From Arenicella chitinivorans (GTDB taxonomy: Bacteria; Pseudomonadota; Gammaproteobacteria; Arenicellales; Arenicellaceae): a stretch of DNA of 64,000 nt. Position 1 is the first letter of the stretch; each line of letters begins with the position of its first letter. This document shows positions 10,287-19,366 of the stretch, piece by piece. The stretch is from positions 398,915-462,914 of the forward strand of contig NZ_BMXA01000003.1 of NCBI RefSeq assembly GCF_014651515.1, read 5' to 3'. The translations under genes were made by a program, and so were the position numbers. The notes below the pieces were generated by a model, which was given only the letters and a program-made list of their open reading frames with translations, did no database searches and was not told the origin of the DNA.

Positions 10287-11270
10287 ACAAAGATGACAAG
10301 TCGATTAAATTGCTTGTAATATTGCTTCGCAGGGTGAAATAAGTGTAATTGACCCGTGACGTTCCAGTTTTGGGCTGTTACACTCGTCTGCCGTTCTTCA
10401 GGTTAGGGTGGATGAGCTGCGTTTTATGCGTATTTCGGAGCCCAAAGAACGGGTGTGGTTCGCTTTTTCGTCGAGCGGTCGGACCACCAGGAAAATGAAA
10501 AGGGTTGGCTTGTCGTGTTAATCCGTTATAGACTTGGTGGCGAGAAGTTCTGCTTTAGACAGAGCGGCAATTACAAGATAAATATGTTTGCAGTGCTATT
10601 CGGAATGTCGTCGATTGACGTGATTGTGAATAGGATCAGCAGGCCAGCCTTAGGAGATGATGTTTGCCTCGCTCGTGCACCGTTGCACGGTTGGTGGGCA
10701 CAATGCCAATTACGTATGTCGAGCTTTATTGCAAGCCGTTGGAAAATCGCGTCGCTTTGTTGCTGCCGCACCAGTGTTTGTTCTGAGCTGTTGTTGGGAT
10801 TTGCGTCGACCAGATCGAGGGTCAAGTAGTAGACGTTTAGTAAGATTTGTCGGCTTTGGTATGACTGCAGAAAGTGTCCCCACGCTGTCTTAGGTAAGGC
10901 AGCCACTTTGTATGCGCTCTCGAAGCCTCATAATCGCCTCCACTTGATCCCGCGAGTTCTCTCATCACCATCCACCTAAATTGTCTAGCTTGTGCTTTTC
11001 TGTGGGTTGTACAAACGCAGTTGCATGGTTGGGCTGAGCAGTGTGGTGGATTTTTCTGAGGTAATGCTTTTTCAGTAAACAAGTGAGTGGGTAATGCTCA
11101 GTCATGTGTAAGTTGAAAGAGGAAAAAATTTCAATTTTAAGTTTTTGGTCTATCCCGGTCCGACTCGGCAGGGAAAATCAAGCAACTTTAAAATTTAAAC
11201 GAGTCGACTTAGCGGTCGGCAACTATTGAATCTAGCTAACTAGAGTTCATTAAAAGAGGTTAAATCTAAA
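10287..11270. other. Long gene-poor stretch before the TonB cluster
   Basis: These 984 bp lie between gltX and the first DUF3450 gene. The longest frames (10455-10829 plus, 10571-10906 minus) encode Cys/Arg-rich or low-complexity translations without ribosome-binding sites, and they overlap each other, so I do not call them genes. No tRNA fold was found. The last 170 bp are A+T-rich and probably contain the promoter and leader of the downstream operon. I see no recognisable Fur box. The rest may be decayed DNA. Confidence 0.5.
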
Positions 11271-11972
11271 ATGAAAAAATCTGTGTTGAATTGGATCGGT
11301 CAGGCAGTGGCAGTGGTTGCCATTGGCGCGGCCGCTGCTACCACGGCTGTGGCGCAGTCATCTGGAGGCTTGTCAGTCGATGAGCAGTTCGCGCGCGAGT
11401 TGAAGTTGGTCGAAAGCCTGAAAGTGTACAACGATCAATTGCAAGAGCAGCTGCAAGCACAAACTGTCGCTAAGCGGGAAATTCTTCAGTCTATCGACAA
11501 AGCAAAGGATCTTGATCCTCAAATGGCGCCAGTGCTGAGCAAAATGCTTGCGGCATTGGAAGCATTCGTTAAAGCAGATTTGCCTTTCCATAAAGAAGAG
11601 CGCATGAAGAGCATTTTCGCGCTGAAAGATTTGATGACCAACCCGGATGCGACTACGTCAAGCCGCTACCGTAGCATTATGGATATCTATAATGTTGAGT
11701 TGGAATACGGCACAACCTCAGAAGCTTACAAAGCGACTCAACCTTTCGGTGGCAATGAAATCGAAGTTGATATGTTGCGTATCGGTCGTGTGGCGCTGTA
11801 CTACCAAACCACGGATCAAAAAAGTTCAGGCATGTGGGACGCGGTTAATAAAGAATGGAAGCCGTTGCCAACAAGTGCCAACCGAGACATCCGTAAAGCA
11901 ATCAAGGTGGCTGCCAAAACAACAGCCCCAGAGTTGTTGAGTCTACCTATTTCTGCTCCGGAGGGCGCGTAA
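11271..11972 (+). CDS. DUF3450 periplasmic protein of a TonB system (copy 1)
   Basis: This 233-residue protein has a signal peptide ending near AVA before QSSGG, then a coiled coil (about residues 35-80, LKLVESLKVYNDQLQEQLQ), then a conserved helical and beta region with LPFHKEERM and IGRVALYYQTTD. These match DUF3450, a family regularly found first in ExbB/ExbD/TonB/TPR clusters of marine Gammaproteobacteria. Its role is probably structural in the periplasm. AGAGG precedes ATG 11271. The next gene starts one base after its stop, so the two are translated together. It is paralogous to the protein at 16500. Confidence 0.88.
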   Translation: MKKSVLNWIGQAVAVVAIGAAAATTAVAQSSGGLSVDEQFARELKLVESLKVYNDQLQEQLQAQTVAKREILQSIDKAKDLDPQMAPVLSKMLAALEAFVKADLPFHKEERMKSIFALKDLMTNPDATTSSRYRSIMDIYNVELEYGTTSEAYKATQPFGGNEIEVDMLRIGRVALYYQTTDQKSSGMWDAVNKEWKPLPTSANRDIRKAIKVAAKTTAPELLSLPISAPEGA

Positions 11973-11973
11973 C

Positions 11974-13320
11974 ATGAAGCACTTAATTACAGCTGTCGCC
12001 ATGGCGGCGTCGGTCGCGCTAGCGCCGGCACAGGCTCAAACGGTTGACCAGATACTGAATCAAGTTAAAAGCGGTAGCCTGCAGAAAAGTAAGGCTGCGC
12101 AAGATCTGGAAGCACGTTTCCGTGCAGCAGGCGCAGGTAAAGCAGCGATTGTTGCTAATCTTCGTGCTCAGCGTGAAGCGTTGGATGCGCGTAGCAACCA
12201 GTTGGAAGCACAGTATGCCGCCAATAATGAAGAGCTGGATCAAATCCGTACGGCTCGTGAAACGGCATTGGGTGATCTGAAAGATCTGTTCGGCGCGGTT
12301 CAACAGGTGGTGGGCGAAACCGAAGCCCGTTTCGACACATCAATCATTTCTGCGCAGTTCCCAGAGCGTGGCGCGAACTTCGACGAGATTTCTAAGAAAG
12401 TATCGAATCAAGCAAATGATTTGGTCTCGGCAGGTGAAATCGAGTCTGTTTGGCGTGAACTATTCAATGAACTCGTTCAGCAAGGCAAAGTCGCGAAGTT
12501 TAACGCGTCGGTTGCAACTGCCTCGGGTGCGCGTGAGCAACAGGAAGTAGTACGTGTAGGCGTCTTCAACCTGGTAGGTGACGGCAAGTTCCTGACTTAC
12601 GGTAAAGGTGGTGTTGCTGAGCTGCCACGTCAACCTGACGGTCGCTATTTGAGCCAGGCTGGCGATTTGTTTAGTGCTAGTGGCAGCGGTTCAACGGTTG
12701 ATTTTGCACTCGATCCAACACAAGGCCGTTTACTCGATGCAGCGGTCGAAAGCCCAAGTTTGCGTGAGCGTATCGACCAAGGTGGTCCAGTCGGCTACAT
12801 TATTTTGGGTGTTGGTCTGTTTGCTGCTTTGATCGCGTTCTACAAAATCCTGACTTTGTTTGGTGTTGCTGCGGCTGTGAACAAGCAAGCTAAAAACCCA
12901 GACTCACCGTCAGACAAGAACCCATTGGGTCGCGTGTTGAAAGCGGTTAAAGATAATCCAAGCAACGACACCGAAGCGATGGAGCTGCGTTTGTCAGAAG
13001 CAATCATGAAGGAAACGCCAAAGCTGACCTCATGGCTGATGTTCCTAAAGATCGTATCCGTGGTCGCGCCTTTGGCCGGTCTACTCGGTACTGTATTGGG
13101 TATGATTGAAACCTTCCAGTCGATCACATTGTTTGGCGCAGGTGACCCGAAATTGATGGCGGGTGGTATCTCACAAGCCCTGGTTACCACAGTTTGTGGT
13201 CTGGTCGTTGCGATTCCGATCGTGCTTCTTCACACGGCCGCGGCGTCGAAAGCGAAGCGTGTTGAGGAAATCCTTGAAGAGCAGTCAGCTGGTATGGTTG
13301 CTCGTCAGATCGAAAGTTAA
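11974..13320 (+). CDS. Long ExbB/TolQ/MotA-family channel protein (copy 1)
   Basis: This 448-residue inner-membrane protein has a cleavable signal (AQAQT), a periplasmic coiled-coil and mixed domain (about 25-265), a transmembrane helix near 272-292 (GYIILGVGLFAALIAFY), a cytoplasmic loop, and the two conserved helices of the MotA/TolQ/ExbB domain, with APLAGLLGTVLGMIETF and MAGGISQALVTT. It would form a proton-driven motor with ExbD. The large periplasmic extension is typical of ExbB proteins found with DUF3450. It directly follows DUF3450 in a probable operon, and a long hairpin separates it from the short ExbB gene. The paralogue is at 17344. Confidence 0.9.
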   Translation: MKHLITAVAMAASVALAPAQAQTVDQILNQVKSGSLQKSKAAQDLEARFRAAGAGKAAIVANLRAQREALDARSNQLEAQYAANNEELDQIRTARETALGDLKDLFGAVQQVVGETEARFDTSIISAQFPERGANFDEISKKVSNQANDLVSAGEIESVWRELFNELVQQGKVAKFNASVATASGAREQQEVVRVGVFNLVGDGKFLTYGKGGVAELPRQPDGRYLSQAGDLFSASGSGSTVDFALDPTQGRLLDAAVESPSLRERIDQGGPVGYIILGVGLFAALIAFYKILTLFGVAAAVNKQAKNPDSPSDKNPLGRVLKAVKDNPSNDTEAMELRLSEAIMKETPKLTSWLMFLKIVSVVAPLAGLLGTVLGMIETFQSITLFGAGDPKLMAGGISQALVTTVCGLVVAIPIVLLHTAAASKAKRVEEILEEQSAGMVARQIES

Positions 13321-13327
13321 GCGTTTT

Positions 13328-13398
13328 CAGTCTCAGTTTTGTCTTGCCGGTTGTCAGTCACTCAGGTGCTACCGGCAGGACTGACAAAACAGAGACTG
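13328..13398 (+). promoter_or_regulatory. Long intercistronic hairpin with an alternative fold
   Basis: In the 103-bp gap between the two ExbB genes, CAGTCTC, GTTTTGTC and TGCCGGT (13328-13351) pair with ACCGGCA, GACAAAAC and GAGACTG (13371-13398). This makes a 22-bp stem with small internal loops. TGTCAGTC (13352-13359) can instead pair with GACTGACA (13379-13386), which would disrupt the larger stem. No T tract follows, so simple termination is unlikely. It may be an mRNA processing or stability element that sets the ratio of the two ExbB products. Confidence 0.55.
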
Positions 13399-13423
13399 TC
13401 AGTACAAACAGAGGTTTCTCAAG

Positions 13424-13954
13424 ATGCCAGAGTTTATTTTAGTCACATTTGAGTACATTCGAGATTTTATGGAACTGGGTGGGCCGGTTCTGTACTTGAT
13501 CGCGGGTTTGCTCATTATCATGTGGTTCATGATTATTGAACGCATCTTTTATATTTCGGGTCCGCATCGCGAAGCAGTAAAAGCTGCCATCGACGAATGG
13601 GAGTCCCGCAAAGAGCGTAAATCATGGGCCGCACATCAAGTGCGTGAGGAATTAGTTTCTCGTGTCGGCAGTAAGCTGCGTGAGAACTTGTCGATGATTC
13701 AGGCATGTGTCGCACTGGCGCCATTATTTGGGCTGCTCGGTACGGTGACCGGCATGATCGAGGTTTTTCAGGTCATGGCGATTAACGGTACCAGTAACGC
13801 AAGAGCGATGGCTGGTGGTGTGTCGCGTGCCACGGTACCGACGATGGCGGGAATGGTCGCCGCACTGTCAGGCTTGTTTTTAAGTTTTTGGCTACAGCGC
13901 AAAGCTGATCAAGAACGTGAAAAGCTAAACGAAAAACTTACGCTTGATCACTGA
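13424..13954 (+). CDS. exbB: Short ExbB proton-channel protein
   Basis: This 176-residue protein is a standard-size ExbB. TM1 lies near residues 20-40 (PVLYLIAGLLIIMWFMIIE), followed by a cytoplasmic segment, TM2 with CVALAPLFGLLGTVTGMIEVF, and TM3 with ATVPTMAGMVAALSG. With ExbD it would use the proton gradient to energise TonB. It lacks the periplasmic extension of its upstream partner, so the operon makes two kinds of ExbB. GAGG lies about 9 bases before ATG 13424. exbD follows 51 bp later. Confidence 0.92.
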   Translation: MPEFILVTFEYIRDFMELGGPVLYLIAGLLIIMWFMIIERIFYISGPHREAVKAAIDEWESRKERKSWAAHQVREELVSRVGSKLRENLSMIQACVALAPLFGLLGTVTGMIEVFQVMAINGTSNARAMAGGVSRATVPTMAGMVAALSGLFLSFWLQRKADQEREKLNEKLTLDH

Positions 13955-14005
13955 AGCAGGTTCAAGAGCCAAGAATTTATACCCTATAAATTGGGAGAAA
14001 AGTAA

Positions 14006-14410
14006 ATGAGACGAGGAATAAGAAACAGACAGGAAGAAGATGCCAAGATCGACATTACGCCGATGCTTGACGTCGTTTTCATCATGCTGATTTTCTTCAT
14101 CGTGACAGCAAGCTTTATTAAGCAAAGTGGTGCCACTATTACCAAACCGGAAGCTGTGAATGCGGTAAAGCATCCCAAAGCATCCATCCTATTGGCTATC
14201 GATGAAAATAATGATATCTGGTTGGACAAGCGGGTAATCGATCCACGAGCAATCAAAGCAAACATTGCGCGCATGCGGGCAGAGACACCAGACGGTGAAG
14301 TCATCGTTCAGGCTGACATTGAGTCAAATGCCGAGACCTTGATGAAAGTGGTTGACGCGCTGAAAGAGGCGGGAATACCGTTACCAACTGTCTCGACCAA
14401 ATCGGAGTAG
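14006..14410 (+). CDS. exbD: ExbD biopolymer transport protein (copy 1)
   Basis: This 134-residue protein has the ExbD layout: a short cytoplasmic N-terminus, IDITPMLDVVFIMLIFF with the membrane aspartate used in proton movement (LDVVF), and a periplasmic C-terminal domain. GGGAG precedes ATG 14006. It lies between exbB and tonB with close spacing (tonB starts 5 bp after its stop), so it is clearly part of the operon. The homologue at 18816 shares nearly the same membrane segment. Confidence 0.93.
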   Translation: MRRGIRNRQEEDAKIDITPMLDVVFIMLIFFIVTASFIKQSGATITKPEAVNAVKHPKASILLAIDENNDIWLDKRVIDPRAIKANIARMRAETPDGEVIVQADIESNAETLMKVVDALKEAGIPLPTVSTKSE

Positions 14411-14415
14411 TAACC

Positions 14416-15015
14416 ATGCTTAGATCTATACCATCATTTTTGATCGCCGTAGTTGTGACGCTGGGTTTGATTATCGGTATGTACGCGCTCATCAAAATGG
14501 ATGAGCCTACATTGGAAGAAGCCTCTGAATTCAAACTGCCGGATTTTAAATACAATCCAGAAGATGAATCAGTCGAAACCATCACTGCCAAGCCCAAACG
14601 TCCGGATGAAGTACAAGAGCAACCTGATACGCCGGATGTGAAAATCGTGGCGGATCGTATTGATATCAATTCCGAGTTCGCCTTTGGTGCGGTCAAAGTT
14701 GGTATTAATCGTGATTTAAAAGGGTTTAACTCGAATGACGGCGAATACCTTCCAATCTTTCGTCCACCACCGGTCTACCCTCGACGTGCGGCTGAGCGCG
14801 GCTTGTGTGGGTCTGTTGATCTGCGATTCACCGTGACTTCTAGTGGTACGGTTCGCGATCCGGAAGTGATTGCCAGTACCTCATCAATGTTTGAAGGTGC
14901 GGCAAAAAAAGCAGCGCTTAAGTACAAATACAAACCACGTCAAGTCGGTGGCAAACCAGTCGATGTGCCAGGTGTCGAAATCCGAGTGAAATTTGAAATG
15001 GAAGGTGGTTGTTAA
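14416..15015 (+). CDS. tonB: TonB energy transducer
   Basis: This 199-residue protein has an N-terminal membrane anchor (residues 5-27, PSFLIAVVVTLGLIIGMYAL), an acidic and Pro-containing periplasmic linker, and a C-terminal TonB domain (about 115-199) with PPPVYPRRAAERGLCGSVDL and YKYKPRQVGGKPV. It would span the periplasm and transmit ExbB/ExbD energy to outer-membrane receptors. It is shorter and less proline-rich than E. coli TonB, as is usual for members in DUF3450 clusters. The TPR gene follows 41 bp downstream. Confidence 0.92.
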   Translation: MLRSIPSFLIAVVVTLGLIIGMYALIKMDEPTLEEASEFKLPDFKYNPEDESVETITAKPKRPDEVQEQPDTPDVKIVADRIDINSEFAFGAVKVGINRDLKGFNSNDGEYLPIFRPPPVYPRRAAERGLCGSVDLRFTVTSSGTVRDPEVIASTSSMFEGAAKKAALKYKYKPRQVGGKPVDVPGVEIRVKFEMEGGC

Positions 15016-15056
15016 GGTCATTTGATCTGGCAATCATCGCCCAGCGAGGTGATATT

Positions 15057-16412
15057 ATGAAAGCTATTGAAAAACTCAAACCGATCATGAAAAGCGCATT
15101 ATCCGCGACCTTTATGGTGTCGTTGATTCTGGCGGCTGAAGCCTCCTTTGTCGGTGTGCAATCCGCGGTCGCGCAAGAAGGTGAAAGTTCACAGCGACAA
15201 ACCAAGCGTGTTGAGTCTATTCGTCAAAAGAACGTTAAAGCGTTTGAGAAAATCCAGGCGGCTTTCGAAGAGAAGAAGATCTCCGAAGCCAAGCAGTTGC
15301 TGGACAAGCTGGCATCTGAGCCGGACCTAAACAACATCGAAAAAGCATACCTGGCCAATTATCGCGGCAATATCTGTTTTGAGCAGGACAATCTGAACTG
15401 CGCGCTGAGAGAATTTAAGAAGGTAATCGCGACACGCGATGGCATACCTGACGGGTTCTACAATCAGATGTTGTATGTGATTGCCCAGGTTCTATTTTCG
15501 CAGGAAAATTATCGGGAAGCCCTAACCTACGCCGAGCGTTGGTTCAAAACTCAACAAGACCCAACCGCGGATGCCTATATGCTAGTAGGCCAAGCGCACT
15601 ATATGTTGAAGAACTATGACGCCGCGTTGCCGAATGTGCAAAAAGGTATTTCCAAGTACGAAGCCGTCGGTAGTGTGCCCAAAGAGGGATGGCTGCAGTT
15701 ACTAAGTCAGATCTATCGTCAGAAGAACGACTACAAAAAAATGCTGCCTGTTTTGAAACAGCTCGTTCAGTACTATCCTAAGAAGAGCTATTTGCTTTCG
15801 ATGGCCAGCGTTTACAACGAGTTGGATGATCAGGCACGTATGACTGCCATGTATCAAGCGATGTACGATCAAAACCTGCTTAGTTCAGAGTCAGAAATCG
15901 TTGCGCTTGCGCAGTTGAACATGAGTCAAGACAACCCGTACTCAGCCGCACAGATTATGGAAAAAGGGATCGGTAACGGTACCCTGAAAAATAATCTCAA
16001 GAACAACCGTATTTATGCGCAGGCCTTGTTCGCTGCTCGTGAGTATGAAAAAGCAATTTCCCCGTTGGAAAAAGCCGCTAGTTTGTCAAAAGACGGCAAG
16101 CTATATAACCAGCTGGGTGTGTCGCTGATTCAATTGAATCGCTGGCGCGAAGCCGAAAGCGCACTCAAAAAGGCCATCAATAAAGGTGGTCTACAAAATA
16201 CTGGTGCGGCTTATATTAGCTTAGGTCTAACGCAGTTTGAGCAGAAGCAATTTAACGAAGCTGAAGCCACGTTCCAACGTGCAACAAACTACGAGCAAGT
16301 GTCAAAAGATGCGCGTAACTGGATTGCTTATGTGAAAGCTGAAGTGGTTCGAATTCGTGAGTTGGAAGCGCCAATTCAAGAAATTGATACCAGCGTAGAA
16401 CCAGTAACTTAA
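15057..16412 (+). CDS. Periplasmic TPR protein of the TonB cluster
   Basis: This 451-residue protein has a signal peptide (core LSATFMVSLILAAEASF, likely cleavage near AVAQE) and a series of tetratricopeptide repeats over most of its length (for example YREALTYAERWF, EYEKAISPLEKAASL, QFNEAEATFQRA). TPR proteins regularly close DUF3450/ExbB/ExbD/TonB operons and probably scaffold the complex in the periplasm. I chose ATG 15057 because GCGAGG lies just upstream and the signal peptide starts there; a frame extension to 15009 would overlap tonB. The second DUF3450 gene follows after 87 bp. Confidence 0.85.
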   Translation: MKAIEKLKPIMKSALSATFMVSLILAAEASFVGVQSAVAQEGESSQRQTKRVESIRQKNVKAFEKIQAAFEEKKISEAKQLLDKLASEPDLNNIEKAYLANYRGNICFEQDNLNCALREFKKVIATRDGIPDGFYNQMLYVIAQVLFSQENYREALTYAERWFKTQQDPTADAYMLVGQAHYMLKNYDAALPNVQKGISKYEAVGSVPKEGWLQLLSQIYRQKNDYKKMLPVLKQLVQYYPKKSYLLSMASVYNELDDQARMTAMYQAMYDQNLLSSESEIVALAQLNMSQDNPYSAAQIMEKGIGNGTLKNNLKNNRIYAQALFAAREYEKAISPLEKAASLSKDGKLYNQLGVSLIQLNRWREAESALKKAINKGGLQNTGAAYISLGLTQFEQKQFNEAEATFQRATNYEQVSKDARNWIAYVKAEVVRIRELEAPIQEIDTSVEPVT

Positions 16413-16499
16413 GCCGTCATGGTCGCTTGTGCATTAGAGTCAGGCGACCGATCTAATAATTAAAACCAACAATAGTTTGGTCTCTTTAAGAGGTTTGAT

Positions 16500-17288
16500 A
16501 TGGGTACAGTAGTACTGAAATCAGTGATAAACCGAGGTGTCGTCGGGTTGGCGCTTGTGCTTACCGCAGTGATGCCAATCACTGCCCAAGCAGATAAAAC
16601 CGACGACATTTTAAACAGCGGCCTTAGTCGCCAGCGTGCCGGTGCTGAATCACAAAAGCGAATTGACGCGATTTCTGAGCAAACAGAAAAAACGGTCGCG
16701 CAGTATCAGCAACAACGCAAAAACGTCGAAGTATTGAAAAAGTTTAACGATCGTATGCGCCGCACCTTAGATGCGCAGGTCGTAGCGATGCAAAAGCTTG
16801 AGCGTTCGATAGAGGACGCGTCGCAGATCGAGCGCCAAATCGTACCTTTGATGCTGAGCATGATTGATGGCTTGGAGCGGTTCATCGATGCCGACATTCC
16901 ATTCAAGTTGGATGAAAGACGTGCGCGTGTTAAACGTATTAAGGGTTATCTGACTAATGCCAATATTTCGGCGGCAGAACGATTCCGCCAGGTGCTTGAG
17001 GCGTACTCAACTGAAAGTGCATACGGAAATTCAATTGATGTTTTCACTGAGGAGTTGGATTTACCGAGCGGTAAGCTCGCCGTGAATATCCTGCAAGTTG
17101 GTCGTTCGGGTCTGTATTACCTGACTACAGATGGGCAACAAGCTGGCTATTGGGATGTTAGCGATAAGCAGTGGAAACCGCTCGATTCTTCTCATAACGC
17201 CGGGATTACAGATGCTATCCGCATGACTCAGGGCAAGGATGTTAAAGATTTGATGGTGTTGCCAACGAGAGCACCGGAGGCGATTTAA
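16500..17288 (+). CDS. DUF3450 periplasmic protein (copy 2)
   Basis: This 262-residue protein has a signal peptide ending at TAQA before DKTDD, a coiled coil (about 55-110, with KNVEVLKKFNDRMRRTLDAQ) and the DUF3450 core: DIPFKLDERRARVKRIKG, ILQVGRSGLYYLTTDG, GYWDVSDKQWKPLD, and LPTRAPEA at the end. It is closer to the family average than copy 1. AAGAGG lies 8 bases before ATG 16500. It begins the shorter second cluster and is followed by the second long ExbB after 55 bp. Confidence 0.9.
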   Translation: MGTVVLKSVINRGVVGLALVLTAVMPITAQADKTDDILNSGLSRQRAGAESQKRIDAISEQTEKTVAQYQQQRKNVEVLKKFNDRMRRTLDAQVVAMQKLERSIEDASQIERQIVPLMLSMIDGLERFIDADIPFKLDERRARVKRIKGYLTNANISAAERFRQVLEAYSTESAYGNSIDVFTEELDLPSGKLAVNILQVGRSGLYYLTTDGQQAGYWDVSDKQWKPLDSSHNAGITDAIRMTQGKDVKDLMVLPTRAPEAI

Positions 17289-17343
17289 CAAGACGCTTAC
17301 TCTACAGAAAAATGCTATTCAGCCAGTCGGAAGAAATACGTCT

Positions 17344-18795
17344 ATGAAAAACCGAGTAGTAAAGCCATTTGTGACCATTGCCATGGCCTTCGCTGTGCTC
17401 TTAGGGACTGCGCCAACGTATGCGCAAGAAAGTAATGCGACCCGAGCGCTGAATATTGATCGTATCTTGAATGCTACACGAACTGCCGCTTCGCGAGAGC
17501 GAACAGCGAATACAGCACGTGAAAATCAATTTAAGGCGGAACGAAGTAAACAACAAGGTCGTTTAAATGCAATGCGCAATGAGCGTGTTCGCCAAGAACG
17601 AATTGGCGATGACTTGGATCGCCAGTTTAAAGAAAATGAAGTTAAGATCGAGGAATTGCAAACCGAGCTCGCACGAGAACTCGGTGATCTTAAGCAGTTG
17701 TTTGGTGTTATTCAGCTATCTGCGTCTGAAGCACAAGAGTCCTACAAGTCATCTCTGATCAGTGCCCAGTATCCGGACCGCGCAGAAAGCCTGCGCCAAA
17801 TGGTTGCGAAGATGGCAAGCCTGACAGACTTGGTATCGATCCAAGAGATCGAAGATCTGTGGTTTCAACTACAGAATGAGATGACTGAACAGGGCAAGAT
17901 TGTTCAGTACACGGCACCGGTAAAGCATATCGTTGGCTACGAAGAGGACGAGCAGGGTAACCGTCTGAAGAACGAAGAAGGTAGAGACATTCCAATCTAC
18001 GAAGAACGTGAAATGCAGGTGACGCGTGTTGGTGTATTTAACGCCGTCGCGGGTGACGACATTCTGCAATATTCTGATGGTCTTGGTTTTGTTGCACTCG
18101 AACGCAAAATGCCGGGTGATTTTAATACCTATTCACAGAATTTACAGAATGCCAATGCCGGTGTGACACCTTTCAAATTAGACCCGACTAAGGGTGCTTT
18201 GTTGGCGGCCTTGGTGCAAGCGCCAACATTGGGCGAGAAGGTGAATGAGGGAGGCATTATTGGTTACATTATTATCGCCTTGGGTATTTTGGCATTGTTA
18301 ATCGCCGCGCTTAGAATTCTGGTATTAATGGGCGTTGAAGGTCGTGTTCGTAAGCAGGCTCGTAACCTGAAAAAGCCTTCGCTTGGCAATCCGTTGGGTC
18401 GCGTTCTAAAAGTGTATCAAGACAATCCAGATACCGATCCGGAGACCATGGAATTGAAGCTTGGCGAAGCGATGCTCAAAGAATCTCCGAAGCTCAATGC
18501 GTGGATCATGTTCGTCAAGATCATTGCCGTCGTGGCACCGTTGTTAGGTCTCTTGGGTACGGTAACTGGTATGATTCAGACCTTCCAGGCTATCACGCTT
18601 TACGGTGCAGGTGATCCGCAAACTATGGCCGGCGGTATATCGCAGGCCTTGGTTACCACGGTTCTGGGTCTTGTGGTTGCAATCCCAACTGTGTTTGCAC
18701 ATTGGTTAGCATCAACACGTGCTAAGCGTGTCGAGGATATGTTAGAAGAACATGCGGCTGGCTTGATTGCTGCGCAGTATGAAGGTCAACGTTAA
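17344..18795 (+). CDS. Long ExbB/TolQ/MotA-family channel protein (copy 2)
   Basis: This 483-residue paralogue of the gene at 11974 has a signal peptide (TYAQE), a periplasmic coiled coil (about 55-120), a mixed domain, a transmembrane helix near 305-325 (IIGYIIIALGILALLIAALR) and the MotA/TolQ/ExbB domain with APLLGLLGTVTGMIQTF and MAGGISQALVTT. It is 35 residues longer than copy 1, mostly because of a charged insertion around residues 200-222 (YEEDEQGNRLKNEEGRD) in the periplasmic part. exbD copy 2 follows after 20 bp. Confidence 0.9.
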   Translation: MKNRVVKPFVTIAMAFAVLLGTAPTYAQESNATRALNIDRILNATRTAASRERTANTARENQFKAERSKQQGRLNAMRNERVRQERIGDDLDRQFKENEVKIEELQTELARELGDLKQLFGVIQLSASEAQESYKSSLISAQYPDRAESLRQMVAKMASLTDLVSIQEIEDLWFQLQNEMTEQGKIVQYTAPVKHIVGYEEDEQGNRLKNEEGRDIPIYEEREMQVTRVGVFNAVAGDDILQYSDGLGFVALERKMPGDFNTYSQNLQNANAGVTPFKLDPTKGALLAALVQAPTLGEKVNEGGIIGYIIIALGILALLIAALRILVLMGVEGRVRKQARNLKKPSLGNPLGRVLKVYQDNPDTDPETMELKLGEAMLKESPKLNAWIMFVKIIAVVAPLLGLLGTVTGMIQTFQAITLYGAGDPQTMAGGISQALVTTVLGLVVAIPTVFAHWLASTRAKRVEDMLEEHAAGLIAAQYEGQR

Positions 18796-18815
18796 GCGTT
18801 ACAGAGGAAATTACT

Positions 18816-19229
18816 ATGAAACGTCTGGGTAAAGCTAATAACGAGGAAGAAACCGATATCGACATCACGCCTATGTTGGACGTGGTGTTCATCATGTTGA
18901 TTTTCTTTATCGTCACTGCCAGTTTTGTAAAAGAATCGGGGCTTGATCTTAACAAGCCGCCTCAAACTGATGAGCCGCCTGATCCAACTGCACCAAAGCC
19001 GATCGTAGTTGAAATCAATAAATTGAATGAAATTACGATTGAGCGGAATGTGGTGGATTATCGTGCCATTAAGTCGACTGTAACCCGTTTGAAGGCGGAA
19101 CGTCCTGACTCAAATGTGGTGGTTCGAGTAGACCCAAAAGCACAAACCAAAACCATCATCCAAGCGGTCGATGGCATCAAGTCAGCGAATGTTGATTTGC
19201 CAACGATATCTATGACCGAAGGTGGTTAA
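18816..19229 (+). CDS. exbD: ExbD biopolymer transport protein (copy 2)
   Basis: This 137-residue ExbD has IDITPMLDVVFIMLIFF with the key membrane aspartate, followed by a periplasmic domain (PKPIVVEINKLNEITI). AGAGGAAA precedes ATG 18816. It ends the second cluster: unlike the first, no short ExbB, TonB or TPR gene follows, and a strong terminator comes about 35 bp after the stop. It may therefore share the TonB of the first cluster. Confidence 0.93.
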   Translation: MKRLGKANNEEETDIDITPMLDVVFIMLIFFIVTASFVKESGLDLNKPPQTDEPPDPTAPKPIVVEINKLNEITIERNVVDYRAIKSTVTRLKAERPDSNVVVRVDPKAQTKTIIQAVDGIKSANVDLPTISMTEGG

Positions 19230-19259
19230 GCGATTGTCGTTACTCAAATAACGAGTACT

Positions 19260-19286
19260 AAAAAAGCACGCTCTGCGTGCTTTTTT
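19260..19286 (+). terminator. Intrinsic terminator of the second ExbB/ExbD cluster
   Basis: A run of A precedes GCACGC (19266-19271), loop TCT, GCGTGC (19275-19280) and six T residues. With the flanking A/T pairs the stem is up to 12 bp. It separates exbD from gap and could work in both directions. Confidence 0.9.
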
Positions 19287-19302
19287 ATGTTTGCCTTAAA
19301 CC

Positions 19303-19331
19303 TTGTGCTGACCGGGTACATTGAGTACTGT
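19303..19331 (+). promoter_or_regulatory. Possible sigma70 promoter of gap
   Basis: TTGTGC (19303-19308) and TACTGT (19326-19331) are separated by 17 bp and lie about 35 bp before the gap start, after the preceding terminator. Both hexamers are imperfect, so this is a proposal only. Confidence 0.35.
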
Positions 19332-19366
19332 TGCATCAGTAACCAGTAATATAAGAGGATTTCGGG

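Noticed and set aside
10455..10829. 124-codon plus-strand frame before the TonB cluster
   Set aside because: No ribosome-binding site, Cys/Arg-rich low-quality translation, and overlap with an equally unconvincing minus-strand frame (10571-10906).
10287..11270. tRNA gene after gltX
   Set aside because: No cloverleaf with TTC-type T loop could be formed; a CCACCA-like string at 10493-10498 is not preceded by an acceptor stem.
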